Below are positions 21,907 to 32,545 of a DNA stretch of 64,000 bases, in pieces. This DNA comes from Diphasiastrum complanatum. Lineage: Eukaryota > Streptophyta > Lycopodiopsida > Lycopodiales > Lycopodiaceae. The DNA lies in contig CM055108.1 of NCBI GenBank assembly GCA_029204225.1, positions 25,739,803-25,803,802 on the forward strand, written 5' to 3'. The position numbers were made by a program, and so were the translations under genes. Below the pieces are notes generated by a model. It was not told the origin of the DNA. It did not search any database and was given only the letters and a program-made list of their open reading frames with translations. Numbering within the stretch: position 1 is the first letter of the stretch; the number at the start of each line of letters is the position of its first letter.

Positions 21907-22721
21907 ATGCCTTTAGATTCATGTAGATCTAATATGGAGATCGTGCTCTCTTCATTTCTCGACAATTTTGTATTATCAAAGATAGGGAATACTTCATATC
22001 GTTGTTTCATCCTTTTCTTCATGGCTTTGCTATAGCTCATCATAATAGACACGTGTTCTTTGAGCCTTACAAGATATTCAAAAGTTTTGTTACATTGCCT
22101 TTGCAAACGTTTGAGAACATGGCTTTTTTGCATTACACTGATATTGTCAAGCGTGTTGATATTCATCTGAAAAATAGATTGGATCAATTATATACAAAAC
22201 TTTATGATAAATTTAAGTTTTCTAGTCACTGCCAAATTTGCCACAAGAAGTGTAGATTTGTTGAATATCAATATGCATTTATATTATATTTGATGATTTT
22301 GATCCCAGATGAAGTGGATTCCTCAAGCTCCATGCAGACTTCACCTCCCTCCTCTTCACGAGATCAAAAGATCAAGGATATAGTCAAGTTTCTTGAAGAA
22401 ACTGACATAAAATATGACAATATTAAAGAATTTGACCCAAGTGATAATTGATCTGCATTTGTAGGAGAGACCGAATGTGCTATGTATGAATCAAATGAAA
22501 TTCCTTCTCGGTCCTTTTTTGATTTACCTAAATATTACACAGATAATGATAGTTATCTCACTATACCTGACTTGTGCAATTTTTTTGATTATCGTGAAGA
22601 TGAAGTGTTATGTATTTTAGCCAGAACATTAGGTGAGTTTTCTGACATTCTTGATTTTGAGTATGATGACATTGTTCCTGGAGTGGATGATGAGATCGAT
22701 GATGATACACTTTGTCCATAA
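21907..22721 (+). pseudogene. Gene D copy 2
   Basis: Most complete copy. Begins MPLDSCRSNMEIVLSSFLDN; after the shared frame change it runs through FEPYKIFKSFVTLPLQTF, HCQICHKKC, a Ser-rich SSSSMQTSPPSSSRDQ linker, KIKDIVKFLEETDIKYDNI and an acidic C-terminus FEYDDIVPGVDDEIDDD. One TGA at 22449-22451 interrupts it; copy 3 has CGA at the matching place (23453-23455). Predicted to be acidic and soluble, with one possible zinc-binding Cys/His cluster. Function unknown. Confidence 0.5.
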
Positions 22722-22913
22722 GAGTGTTTGCAACAGTCTTTGTTGAAGACCCGTGAGTAAATTTTTTTTCCTTCTACCATTTTTTAGGTCGTACATATCG
22801 TTCTTTTGCGCATTTCCTAATAATTTAATATTGCTATTGAAGCCTATGCACATATTCGATACATACAGTTAATATACAGTTGTTTTTGTTTTTTTAAATA
22901 TTACTTTAACACA

Positions 22914-23725
22914 ATGTCTTTAGATTCATGTAGATCTAATTTGGAGATCGTGCTCTATTCATTTCTCGACGATTTTGTATTATCAAAGATATGGAATGCT
23001 TCATATCGTTGTTTCATCCTTTTCTTCATGGCTTTGCTACAGCTCATCATAATAGACACGTGTTCTTTGAGCCTTACAAGATATTCAAAAGTTTTGTTAA
23101 ATTGCCTTTGAAACGTTTGAGAACATGGATTTTTTGCATTACACTGATATTGTCAAGCGTGTTGATATTCATCTGAAAAATAGATTGGATCAATTATATA
23201 CAAAACTTTATGAGAAATTTAAGTTTTCTGGTCACTGCCAAATTTGCCACAAGAAGTGTAATTCGTTAAATTCAATCTGTTTTTATATTATATTTGATTA
23301 TTTTGATCCCAGATGAAGTGGATTCCTCAAGCTCCATGCAGACTTCACCTCCCTCCTCTTCACGAGATCAAAAGATCAAGGATATAGTCAAGTTTCTTGA
23401 AAAAACTAACATAAAACATGACAATATTAAAGAATTTGACCCAAGTGATAATCGATCTGCATTTGTAGGAGAGACCGAATGTGCTATGTATGAATCAAAT
23501 GAAATTCCTTCTCGGCCCTTTTTTGATTTACCTAAATACTACATAGATAATGATAGTTATCTCATTGTACCTGACTTGTGCAATTTTTTTGATTATCGTT
23601 AAGATGAAGTGCTATGTATTTTAGCCAAAACATTAGGTGAGTTTTCTGACATTCTTGATTTTGAGTATGATGACATTGTTCCTGGAGTGGATGATGAGAT
23701 CAATGATGATACACTTTGTTCATAA
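22914..23725 (+). pseudogene. Gene D copy 3
   Basis: About 1 kb downstream of copy 2 and colinear with it. It keeps the Arg codon CGA that copy 2 has lost, but GAA of copy 2 (22596-22598) is TAA here (23600-23602), and a small deletion changes frame after HCQICHKKC. The upstream leader from about 22770 is also duplicated from about 21285. The array is a tandem amplification followed by independent decay of each copy. Confidence 0.5.
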
Positions 23726-24275
23726 GAGTGTTTGCAACAGTCTTTGTCGAAGACCCGTGAGCATACGGGTGGTGTATGCGAGGAAAGTGGTGGCTCTTGT
23801 GCGCTTGCACGTCTGAATCTTGCGGATTGCATGGAAATATCTGGTTGAATTCTTCGATAGTCATGTGAGTGTGAGTCATCGTCCTACACAATACAAGTGC
23901 ACAAGAACAGTCGAGAATAACAGAATATTCCTCCAATCGTGAAAGGCGCCAAATAACATACATGGAAAGAGAGCGTGCAATCATGTTTTTAGCAATACAA
24001 AGTGCTTTGCAAATTAGAACTCACCGAAGAACTGACTTCGGGCTGCACAAATAATGACTCTCTCTCAATATGTCCATACAGGCGAATGTGTGATATAATA
24101 GTATGTCGCTCTCATCGCAATGCATACTTACATTGTGTACATGGGCATGGTATTCTCTAGTGTAGCCAGGCCTCTGATCCAATATGTGATGGTCCTGCCT
24201 GATCATATGAAGATGAGGAACATGAACATGCCATTTGCATCGGTGCACCTTGACAGTTGACAATGGATGGAACAC
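23700..24275 (-). CDS. Possible two-exon gene, unrecognised, His-rich
   Basis: An open frame from ATG 24275 (MFHPLSTVKVHRCKWHVHVP) reaches a GTGAGT donor at 24024. An acceptor GTGTAG at 23887-23884 restores the same frame into THMTIEEFNQIFPCNPQDSD and ends at a stop at 23700. Intron length is 141 bases and both phases agree, which is why I list it. The 3' end overlaps gene D copy 3 on the opposite strand. No family recognised, and chance cannot be excluded at about 145 codons. Confidence 0.3.
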
Positions 24276-24539
24276 GAATTTAAATCTTGCTCAAAGTTTT
24301 TTTATTCAAAAGACTTTTCCAAGTACTGTGGATTTGCAAGAGATCTTGGTGAATGAGAAATATAGGCTTCAATCAAGAGGAGGTGGATCTACATCAACAT
24401 CTCATTTTGAAGAGGAGGCTATGTCCATCAAAGGCAAGTTCAAGGGCAAAGGCAAAGGCAAAGACAAAGGCAAGTGGTCTAAAGGGCAAGATCAAGGTGA
24501 GACTTTTTCTTTTGGCAAAAAAAAAAAGATAAGTCTAAG

Positions 24540-26654
24540 TTGAAATGCTTTTATTGTGGAATCAAAGGACATTTTGCAAATGAATGTTTGAAGAAGCAAA
24601 GAGATGAAGGTAGCAAGCAAATCAACTGTACTACTAATGATGAGGATCTAGGTGGTGGTGATTCTCTTTTGATGTGTTCTTCAAGTCCAATATCAAGTGA
24701 AGGTGACAAAGATTCATGGTGGATTGATAGTGGAGCTAGTTCACACATGACTAGTCACAAGGAGTTCTTTACTTCTTTGTTCACTTATGATGGAGCCAAG
24801 AAAGCAATTCACATGGCCAATGGTGGTGAGTGTGTGATTGAAGGTATTGGTTCTATTCCTATTTGTCTCTCTACTAATAGAAAAACAAGACTTGATGGTG
24901 CTCTTTACATTCCTCCACTTCCAAAGAATTTGCTAAGTGTTGGTCAAATGATAGAGAAAGGATACATGGTAGAGATTGGTCGTGATGCTTGTTTCATTAC
25001 AAAGGAAGAAATCTTGGTTGCTAGGGGCAATAGAAAAGGTATACTTTTCAAGCTTGATGTTTTTGTTATGGCTAACAAAAAGGATGGAATGGAAAAGGAG
25101 AATGGTCTCAACTTTCCAAAGCTACCTTTTAGCATCAACAAGATTGGTGGATCTTATGCAAAGTCTAAAAAGCTTCCTTATGCTAGATCTAGGTCAAGAT
25201 CTAATATGCTTCTTGGAGATGTTCAACTTTGTGCTAACTTGGCTAGTCTTGAGGATAATGATGGTGTTTCAATGGTTCTTCATGGCAAGTGCAAGCATGC
25301 AAAAGGTAAGAAAAGAGCTAACTTCATCAATGGAGGTGAAGGTTCTTCCTTGGAAAAGATTGTTGCTAATGATTTCTTTGATCATATGGAAAAAGATGTT
25401 GCTAGGTGCATGCATGAAGGAGATGGTTATTCTACATTCTTTTGTTATGATTCCAAGAAAGTCATTTTTCCAGCAAGTGGAGTCACATGTCTTCATAAAG
25501 TGAGTAGATCAAATGGTTCTATCAAGAGACTTGGTGAGGGAGATAGTCACAAGTCAAGAAGAAGAGAAGTATGTGAAGAGTTCAAAGTAGGATGTACTTT
25601 GAATGATGTCATTGTAAATGATAGTGAGGAAGAATCATTATCATATGAGTCATTACCTAAAACATTGAGTATAAGTTCTTGTTTGAAAAAAGAGAGTACT
25701 TCAATCATCCTTATGTTGAAGGTACTAATCATTTTTTTCATGGCTTCTAATGTCTTTGAGGTTTCTACTTCTTATGATGCAATCATTAAGAAGGAGTCTT
25801 ATGAAGGAAAGAGCAATGGAAAATTGGTTCTTGGGAAGATCCAAGGCATGGATCTCACATCTCTTCATCAACTCAAAGGATTCTATGATTATGAATTGGT
25901 CACTCATGATCACGATGGCAAAAGGTTGGTTGGAGAAGACTACATGGAGCAAATCGACAGGCAATTTCTTCAAGGCAAGGGAGATCTCATTGGTGAGCTT
26001 ATTGAGGTTTTTTATGGACTCAAGAGGGCTGAATTTATTAGGTTTGATAGTCATCTTCACCTACTCTACTTCATGTTGGATGGAAAGTTTGGAATCTATC
26101 TTTTGATTTATGATGGTGACATTGGTGACATTGTTTTCACTAACCTTTGTGGAAATTTGAGATCAAGCATTGATGAGATATTGTTTGATCTAGATCATAG
26201 GTTTGAGAGGGAGTATTTCCAGCAGTTCAGGTCTAAATATATTCATATCTTTGATATGTTTGATGATCAAGAGAAAGGTAAGCAAGTGGAAGCGACTCAC
26301 TTTGCTTTACTCACATGTTTTGGAGAATTTTCTTGTGTAGATGATGCTATGCAAGTGGATATTGGTTCTCATGGTTTTCATACTGGAAAAGCAAGTAATG
26401 GATCTAGAAAACAAAGCTTGTTCAATGACTTTGATGGTCAAGAGGAAGATCAAGAGGTTGGTCTCAAAGGGCTTCAACAACACATAAGGAAAGGTGGCAA
26501 TTTGGAGCTAGTCAAGAGCATCAAAGGAAGGTTTTTTGGCAAAGATGTTATGGATCTATTTTTGCAGCTTATTGAAGACTCAAGTTTACTTCTTTGGTCA
26601 CTTATGATGGAGCCAAGAAAGAAATTCACATGGCCAATGGTGGTGAGTGTGTGA
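24540..26654 (+). CDS. Copia gag-protease fused to a derived reverse-transcriptase-like region (704 codons)
   Basis: Residues 2-15 form a CCHC zinc knuckle (CFYCGIKGHFANEC) and residues about 60-68 a retroviral-type aspartic protease site (WWIDSGASSHMT), followed by the usual gag-pre-integrase strands (LDGALYIPPLPKNLLSVGQM). The middle 300 residues match no domain I know; they are Lys/Ser rich with SRSRSNMLL and EEESLSYESL motifs. Near residues 480-560 the text YMEQIDRQF ... YGLKRA ... FDSHL ... LDGKFGIYLLIYDGD follows the copia reverse transcriptase line by line, but the catalytic YVDD reads YDGD. The integrase is missing. The ORF has no internal stop although its neighbours are full of them, suggesting a recent insertion or a maintained protein; polymerase activity is unlikely. 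Confidence 0.75.
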   Translation: MKCFYCGIKGHFANECLKKQRDEGSKQINCTTNDEDLGGGDSLLMCSSSPISSEGDKDSWWIDSGASSHMTSHKEFFTSLFTYDGAKKAIHMANGGECVIEGIGSIPICLSTNRKTRLDGALYIPPLPKNLLSVGQMIEKGYMVEIGRDACFITKEEILVARGNRKGILFKLDVFVMANKKDGMEKENGLNFPKLPFSINKIGGSYAKSKKLPYARSRSRSNMLLGDVQLCANLASLEDNDGVSMVLHGKCKHAKGKKRANFINGGEGSSLEKIVANDFFDHMEKDVARCMHEGDGYSTFFCYDSKKVIFPASGVTCLHKVSRSNGSIKRLGEGDSHKSRRREVCEEFKVGCTLNDVIVNDSEEESLSYESLPKTLSISSCLKKESTSIILMLKVLIIFFMASNVFEVSTSYDAIIKKESYEGKSNGKLVLGKIQGMDLTSLHQLKGFYDYELVTHDHDGKRLVGEDYMEQIDRQFLQGKGDLIGELIEVFYGLKRAEFIRFDSHLHLLYFMLDGKFGIYLLIYDGDIGDIVFTNLCGNLRSSIDEILFDLDHRFEREYFQQFRSKYIHIFDMFDDQEKGKQVEATHFALLTCFGEFSCVDDAMQVDIGSHGFHTGKASNGSRKQSLFNDFDGQEEDQEVGLKGLQQHIRKGGNLELVKSIKGRFFGKDVMDLFLQLIEDSSLLLWSLMMEPRKKFTWPMVVSV

Positions 26655-27735
26655 TTGAAGGTATTGGTTCAATTTCTATTTGTCTCTCTACTAATAGGAA
26701 AACAAGACTTGATGGTGTTCTTTACATTCCTTCACTTTCAAAGAATTTGCTAAGTGGCAATAGACAATGTATACTTTTCAAACTTGCTTTTGTTATGGTC
26801 TCAACTTTCCGAAGTTCCCTTTTAGCATCAATAAGATTGGTGGATCTTATGCAAAGTCTAACAAGCTTCCTTATGCTAGATCTAGATCGAGATCTAATAT
26901 GCTTCTTGGAGATGTTCATCTTTGTGTTAACTTGGCTGGTTATGAGGATAATGATGGTTCTTCAATGGTTCTTCATGGCAAGTGCAAGCATGCAAAAGGT
27001 AAGGAAAGAGCTAACTTCATCAATGGAGGTGGTGAAGGTTCTTCCTTGGAAAAGATTGTTGTTAATAATTTCTTTGATCATATGGAAAAAGATGTTGCTA
27101 GGTGCATGCATGAAGGAGGTGGTTCTTCTACATTATTTTGTGATGAGTCCAAGAAAGTCATTTTTGCAGCAAGTGGAGTCACATGTCTTCATATTGAGAG
27201 TAAATCAAATGGTTCTATCAAGAGACTTGGTGAGGGAGATAGTCACAAGTCAAAAAGAAGAGAAGTATGTGAAGAGCTCAAAGTAGGATGTACTTTGAAT
27301 GATGTCATTGTAAATGATAGTGAGGAAGAATCATTATCATATGAGTCATTACCTAAAACATTGAGTATAAGTTCTTGTTTGAAAAAAGAGAGTACTTCAA
27401 TCATCCTTATGTTGAAGGTACTAATCATTTTTTTCATGGCTTCTAATGTCTTTGAGGTCTCTACTTCTTATGATGCAATCATTAAGAAGGAGTCTTATGA
27501 AGGAAAGAGCAATGGAAAATTGGTTCTTGGGAAGATCCAAGGCATGGATCTCACATCTCTTCATCAACTCAAAGGATTCTATGATTATGAATTGGTCACT
27601 CATTATATGCAAGTGGATTTTGGTTCTCATGGTTTTTATGCTGGAAAATCAAGTAATAGATCTAAAAAAAAGAATTTGTTCAATGAATTTGATGTTCAAG
27701 AGGAAGATCAAGAGGTTGGTCTCAAAGGGCATTAA
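26594..27735 (+). pseudogene. Second, partial copy of the copia ORF
   Basis: Sequence from about 26598 to 27604 duplicates 24782 to 25909 with roughly nine in ten bases kept (by eye). It begins in the protease strands after the active site (VTYDGAKKEIHMANGGECVI) and a small deletion after NLLSG changes frame, so the rest reads open from 26767 (YGLNFPKFPFSINKIGGSYA) to a stop at 27733. It lacks zinc knuckle, protease Asp and RT-like part. Confidence 0.75.
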
Positions 27736-27775
27736 CAACACAAAAGGAAAGTTTGCAATTTGGAGCTAGCCACAA

Positions 27776-28366
27776 GTGTATGAAGACTCAATCAAGGTCA
27801 AAGGAGCAGAAAGGAAGTGTTATTCAAGTTTACTTTACTTCTTCTATCTCATGTTTGAGCAATTTCATGTGAATGTGTGCAAATTGTCAAGATATGGACA
27901 AACTAGCTACATTGTCTTGCAATATCTTATTGTTGGATTTGTACTAGCATTCTTGGCTGGTTTTGCTGATGGAAATGAAGCTATTGGAGGTTCATTATAT
28001 CACTCATCCATGCCTAAGTTCTCATGTGTTGAGCTACTTGGTGCCAATGTTTGGAGATTGTCAATTTTTGGTGAATTCATGGTCATTTTCTTGTGTCAAG
28101 TAGACCTTGAAGTTGGACTAGTGCAACCTACTTGGTTTATGGAGTCCAGTGGTGTTGGATTTGCATCATTGATGTACTTACCTACTCATGGATCTCCAAG
28201 GTTTGATGGTTTCTCCTGGCAAGAAAGAGATGGAGGCTTATTCATGGAGTTTTATGGTGGAGACATATCAAGAAAGTACAAAGTTGGAGGAGACAAGCAA
28301 GCAAATGGTCATCACTCACATTTATTGTTTGGTTTCTGTAAATTTTCAGAGAGTTCAAAGTTTTGA
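27776..28366 (+). CDS. Third ORF of the copia-derived element, possibly RNase H-derived
   Basis: An open frame of 196 codons downstream of the duplicated ORF. The stretch LQYLIVGFVLAFLAGFADGN is hydrophobic but also follows the copia RNase H line LxGFVDADFAGDADG with its acidic residues replaced, so it may be a degraded RNase H rather than a membrane segment. The rest is not recognisable. It ends about 230 bases before the purine tract. Confidence 0.35.
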   Translation: MYEDSIKVKGAERKCYSSLLYFFYLMFEQFHVNVCKLSRYGQTSYIVLQYLIVGFVLAFLAGFADGNEAIGGSLYHSSMPKFSCVELLGANVWRLSIFGEFMVIFLCQVDLEVGLVQPTWFMESSGVGFASLMYLPTHGSPRFDGFSWQERDGGLFMEFYGGDISRKYKVGGDKQANGHHSHLLFGFCKFSESSKF

Positions 28367-28596
28367 ACATGGAGGAATCATTTCATTTACATTCTATTTG
28401 GTTCTTCATGTTCTAGTTATATCTTGATGTGTTAAATTGATGTAAGAGATAGTGAAGCATCCAATTTGGATATTATTCTCTATATCAATTATGTAAACTA
28501 CTTTAGAATATTAGAAAGGAGATCTATACTTAGGATGGAGATCATTATAAAGTTGGATCAAAGTAGTATGGTTAAAACCAAAACTAGTTGAAGAGG

Positions 28597-28820
28597 GAGT
28601 GTGAGAGATTTCAACAAATTTAGTCATATTTTGGTAAATTGTCAATATGAGGCCAAAACTCATTTTAGACTTAGAGATAAACTTTTTGAAGTTATATTAG
28701 TTTAAAATACATTCAATAAACACTTTTTGAAAGTGTGGGAAAGTTGGTAGTCGAGTTTGAGAGAGATTCAAATTTGAATTTTGGGTACATTGAATCTAGA
28801 CCCAAAAATAGTAGGGTTAG
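28597..28820 (+). repeat. 3' LTR start of the copia-derived element
   Basis: Begins TGTGAGAGATTTCAAC immediately after the purine-rich tract and aligns with 1478-1700. The downstream LTR end is not clear; similarity fades after about 28810. Confidence 0.6.
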
Positions 28821-29485
28821 CATTTTGGAGGGAAAGCCAAGTGGCCAAATAGGGTTAGGACCTACTATTTATGTGAAATACTATGTATTATCATGATCTA
28901 AATTTAGTTTGTACGGAACAAACATATAAAGCTTCCATGCTCGATGAGGCTAACGAGTACTCAGCTTCAGGTTTAATCTATTCTTCTTTTGTCCACTAAA
29001 ACTCTCTAGGTTATCATGTATGTTTTACTCAACTTGAACTATTTTACTCAACATTTAGCGATGCAACAACTGGCCATTGTGAATTGTTCATGGATTTTGG
29101 TCGCTTTCTCTTTCATCATCTTGGTTAGCTGGATCTGGCTAAGCAGATGATGTCAATCAAAACTTGAATGAGCATACCTTTAATGCCAATCCTGCCAAAA
29201 TGCAGCACCTTCAGCTATTGCAAATGCCACATCTATGTCACATATGTCAACGAGAATGGGCATGGAATTGGGGTTGGGCAAGGTAGATATGGCCATTGCT
29301 ACCTCCGCCCCACCATTTATTTCCTGTCTAGCCTCTCAATGTGAATCAACCTCAACAATATTGGATGACTACAATCGATGGCCCTACTCAAATATGATGG
29401 ATTCTTATAGATCCTTCCTTAAGTGCCAGTAGGTTAATTATTTTCAATATAAGTAAAATTCGCAGCAAATTGTCAAAAAATAATG
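28821..29485. other. No gene recognised
   Basis: AT-rich spacer, possibly including the remainder of the LTR. A 65-codon open frame at 29235-29432 has no recognisable content. Confidence 0.4.
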
Positions 29486-29489
29486 CAAC

Positions 29490-30255
29490 ATCTTGTGCGT
29501 TAACAAGAACAGTAGTGGACATGGTCATATTTTGTAGAGAAAATGCCACCAGCAGTGTTTGCCAAAGACAACCAGTGTTGTTAATCGCGTGTCTGAGTTT
29601 CTTCTTGTTCATTTTGAATTCCTACTTTAATTGAAACTATGTTGAATGTTGTTTTAATTGTATGAACGTAGATCAGTAGTGACTCACTACACTCTGGAGG
29701 ACTGTAGGAGTGATTCAGCTGGCAATGTCCAGCGATCACATCTGAACTCCATCCGAGCCGAGGAGAGTCGTGATTGATTCGCCTTCGCAAAACTTTCACG
29801 AATCCGACGAATTCATCAGTCATCACACATCCCCAACATGACTTGCTTCACTTATGTGTTTTGAGGCAATTGTTCGTCGTTTATAGTGTCAGCATATTGG
29901 GAAAAATATGGGCACTTCCAGCCCATAACTATCTTCCTTATTGGTGAGGTGTGGTGCTTGATGGATTGCGACTTATCTAAAAACCATTTCAAAGAAGTTA
30001 TAGCGGTAATAAAATTGCACCATAAAATATTTTTGAGTCCCAAAAATAGTTGAGGCATGGATATAGAGAAGTATATAGGTATATGTCTATGATAGTATCA
30101 AAATAGTGAAGGATGGAAGTCATTGATGAAAAAACTATATGCAGGTAATTGAGACAAAGCATCCATGCTTGCACTCTTGGATAAGATTATCTTTGGATGA
30201 ACTAGATTGGTAGTTGCTCATTGCATATCCACGGTGGAATGCAAACTATATATTG
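29490..30255 (-). repeat. Segment X, second copy (inverted)
   Basis: Reverse-orientation counterpart of 3.6-4.35 kb. The order of shared blocks is the same on its own strand, with unrelated sequence (about 29595-29835) between the second and third block. Confidence 0.8.
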
Positions 30256-31780
30256 CAGTTGTGCAGCATTGAGGGTTCTACAACTGGGAAAGCATGAGGA
30301 TCTTTATGATCAAGGATGATGAGCATATGCTACTCTTGTTCATTTGTAGGATGCCAAATGGACAAACTCGTATACAGATTCAACATGTATCTAGGTTAGT
30401 TTTGCATTAACACTTTACTATACTACTTGAGATGAAAATTTAAACCTTTTGTACAAAAGTGTGTCTAAAATGGAAAGTGTTAATGCAAGTCTTTGCACAG
30501 AAGGAATTCACAATAGAAACAAGTTGTGTGATTCAGAACACTCAGATTTACATGATCTGTATTCACCATTTGCAGAGTACAAAGATATATTCATTACAGT
30601 CTAGACACTTCAAAGAAGAGGGGTTGCTACACCTCTATACAAGAATCTAAGAACACAAAGGTTCTAATCTTGTAGATGAATAGCAAAAGCAGTAAATCTA
30701 CACTAAAGCACCAACAGAGCTTATGAGCCTCTGTTCTACATTGTGTCTGAATGAATTACAATGGCATAGCCAAAGAGATCCGTGCTAGAGAGAAGAGGCC
30801 TCTGCAACTGCTTAAAAAATGAGAGCAAATCAGTATTTGACATCTGGAACAGGGCTTTCACAAGCCAATAGCCTACTACCGTAGTAGGATCAACAGTTAG
30901 AAAGCTGGGTTGAGCAACCAAATCTGCCTCTGGAACTGTTGTGTAGAAGATGCGATGGCTTCCAAGAGCTCTGCAAACTACCATTCGAGAGCAGTAGAGA
31001 CTGCCATAGGAAGTGCCATGGTGGCTTGCCGCCTTCTGACCTGCGTGGAGGGATGAATGGAAGCATCTGGGTCACTAGAAATGCGTTGAAGGCTACCGCT
31101 TAGAACACTACCCTAACTGCAACTACTGCTTGCTGATGAAGAGCGATGGTGGGCTGGAGATGAAGGGCGATGGTGGGCTGGAAAACCATCTTCAGATCTA
31201 CATTTCGGAGAGCGAAGCCTGACCTAGGAAATCCGAATAGTGCGAAATGTGCGACAATTGCCTCAAAAAATGCAATGGTGGGAGGCTTTGGCTACGTGGA
31301 GGTGCTTCGAGGTAGGCACTAAAGAATGAACGAGGCTCTGAAAATTTTGAATAGTGCGAAATGTGTGACAATGGCCCTTCAGATTTGTAGTGCCTTGCCT
31401 TTGAAAATAGTAGTTTGCCCTTAGAAAATACGAAGATGGTGGGTTATAGTCAGCCGCTAAAATTGCCATTGAAACTTGACTCTCACACAAAGTTGAATAA
31501 TGCGAGAATGCCGACTGGGCTTTAGAATATGACTATAAACTTAAGAACAGCTTGACGAAGGTTCGTGTCTTCTTAAACCAATGACTTTTATAACTTAAAA
31601 TAGCAACGGCTAGACACAGCCATATGCCAAATTCATAAGTAGTAAAAGGGCTGCCTTAATGCCACAAAACAAATTTACATCGTACCCCACTGAATGCAAC
31701 TTATGATTACGCTATACACAACGGCAAAGCAAAGGCTTAAGATTTAGCAATAAAAAGCCAAAATCATTAACAAATTGTTG
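30256..31780. other. Mostly unrecognised; one reverse-strand open frame
   Basis: A reverse-strand frame at 30984-30736 (MVVCRALGSHRIFYTTVPEA ... VGYWLVKALFQMSNTDLLSF, 82 codons) reads like protein and stays open upstream to about 31020, so it may be a terminal exon of an unidentified gene. Around 31140-31180 the phrase GCGATGGTGGGCTGGA is repeated. Nothing else stands out. Confidence 0.3.
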
Positions 31781-32545
31781 AAACCAGGTCACCACACTAC
31801 TTCATGATGTCGTTCGGGAAATACCGACAATGGCAACTGCAATTGGAGAGATAACCTTTAAATCTCTCAAGGTATATTCAATCTATCTCTGATATGCATG
31901 TATTCCTTTTTTAATTCAAATGTATCGTCATAGCATAAATAAAATTTCTATCATTATATTACTAATTTTTGTTCTACATATGCAATGTGTATAGCAACAA
32001 GACGCTTTTAGTTGTGCATGGTTCGTCCTGTACAATACGAAGCTATTTTTTGAATGGTATAATTTACAAATGGATGTAGATATTGAAAAGGTAATATTCT
32101 ATTCATTTGTAGTTCATTTCATTCTGATTCATATTTTATTACTATCATTGTTTGTAATTTGCTGATTCTCGTGTTTTGTGATGATAGTTCACTCTTGAGC
32201 CGTATACGCCTGATGATGTATATAGATTTCAACAAGAGTTGATCAGAACCTATGCCCAGTATGGTGTCAACGTTGCACCTGCAATTGAGGGCCCTCAAAA
32301 GAAAGCTGCTTTTGCCTTAACAGCCTTTCAGGTTGTTCAGGATGCAGATCTTATTTTATATGATCAAAAAAGGAATAACAGTCCTTCCTAATACAGAGGA
32401 AGGCAATTTTGTAGTAGATATTCCTCTTGCCTTAAAAGGCATTGAGGCCTTTCCCGAAACAAAGGAGGGTGAAATTATAGAAGAAGCTGTTGCCTTATCA
32501 GTTCCTAATACTGATATAGAAAATATAGAAAAATTGATTGAATAG
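31780..32545 (+). pseudogene. Second Ulp1-like (C48) protease gene, C-terminal exons
   Basis: An exon at 31995-32090 reads QQDAFSCAWFVLYNTKLFFE, clearly parallel to QQQDAFSCGWFTLYNAKIFF of the gene at 16.4 kb, including the Gln and the catalytic Cys; the Gly after Cys is Ala here. It ends at GTAATA, and the next exon (from 32188, FTLEPYTPDDVYRFQQELIR) parallels the last exon of the first copy. A change of frame at an A6 run near 32367-32372 passes into the ITVLPNTEEGNFVVDIPLAL frame, ending at 32545. A probable earlier exon end (ITFKSLK then GTATAT) is at about 31870. No His exon or histone domain was found upstream, so the 5' part is lost or unrecognised. Confidence 0.6.

Larger units (their letters stand above)
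21285..23770 (+). repeat. Tandem array of gene D units
   Basis: Unit boundaries: leader TTTTTTAGGTCGTACATAT at about 21295 and 22780; ATG at 21429, 21907 and 22914. The full unit is about 1 kb; the first is cut to about 0.5 kb. Identity is high enough to align by eye throughout. Confidence 0.9.
24235..28810 (+). mobile_element. Copia-derived element with internal duplication, no integrase
   Basis: Order: a basic Lys/Gly-rich gag end (GKFKGKGKGKDKGKW, 24440-24480), zinc knuckle and protease, a long derived ORF with an RT-like end, a duplicate of the first part, a third ORF, a purine-rich tract (GAAGAGGGAGTGTGAGAG) at about 28590 and an LTR start at 28597. The integrase is absent. No matching 5' LTR is seen upstream of 24.2 kb, so the 5' end is truncated. 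Confidence 0.7.
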
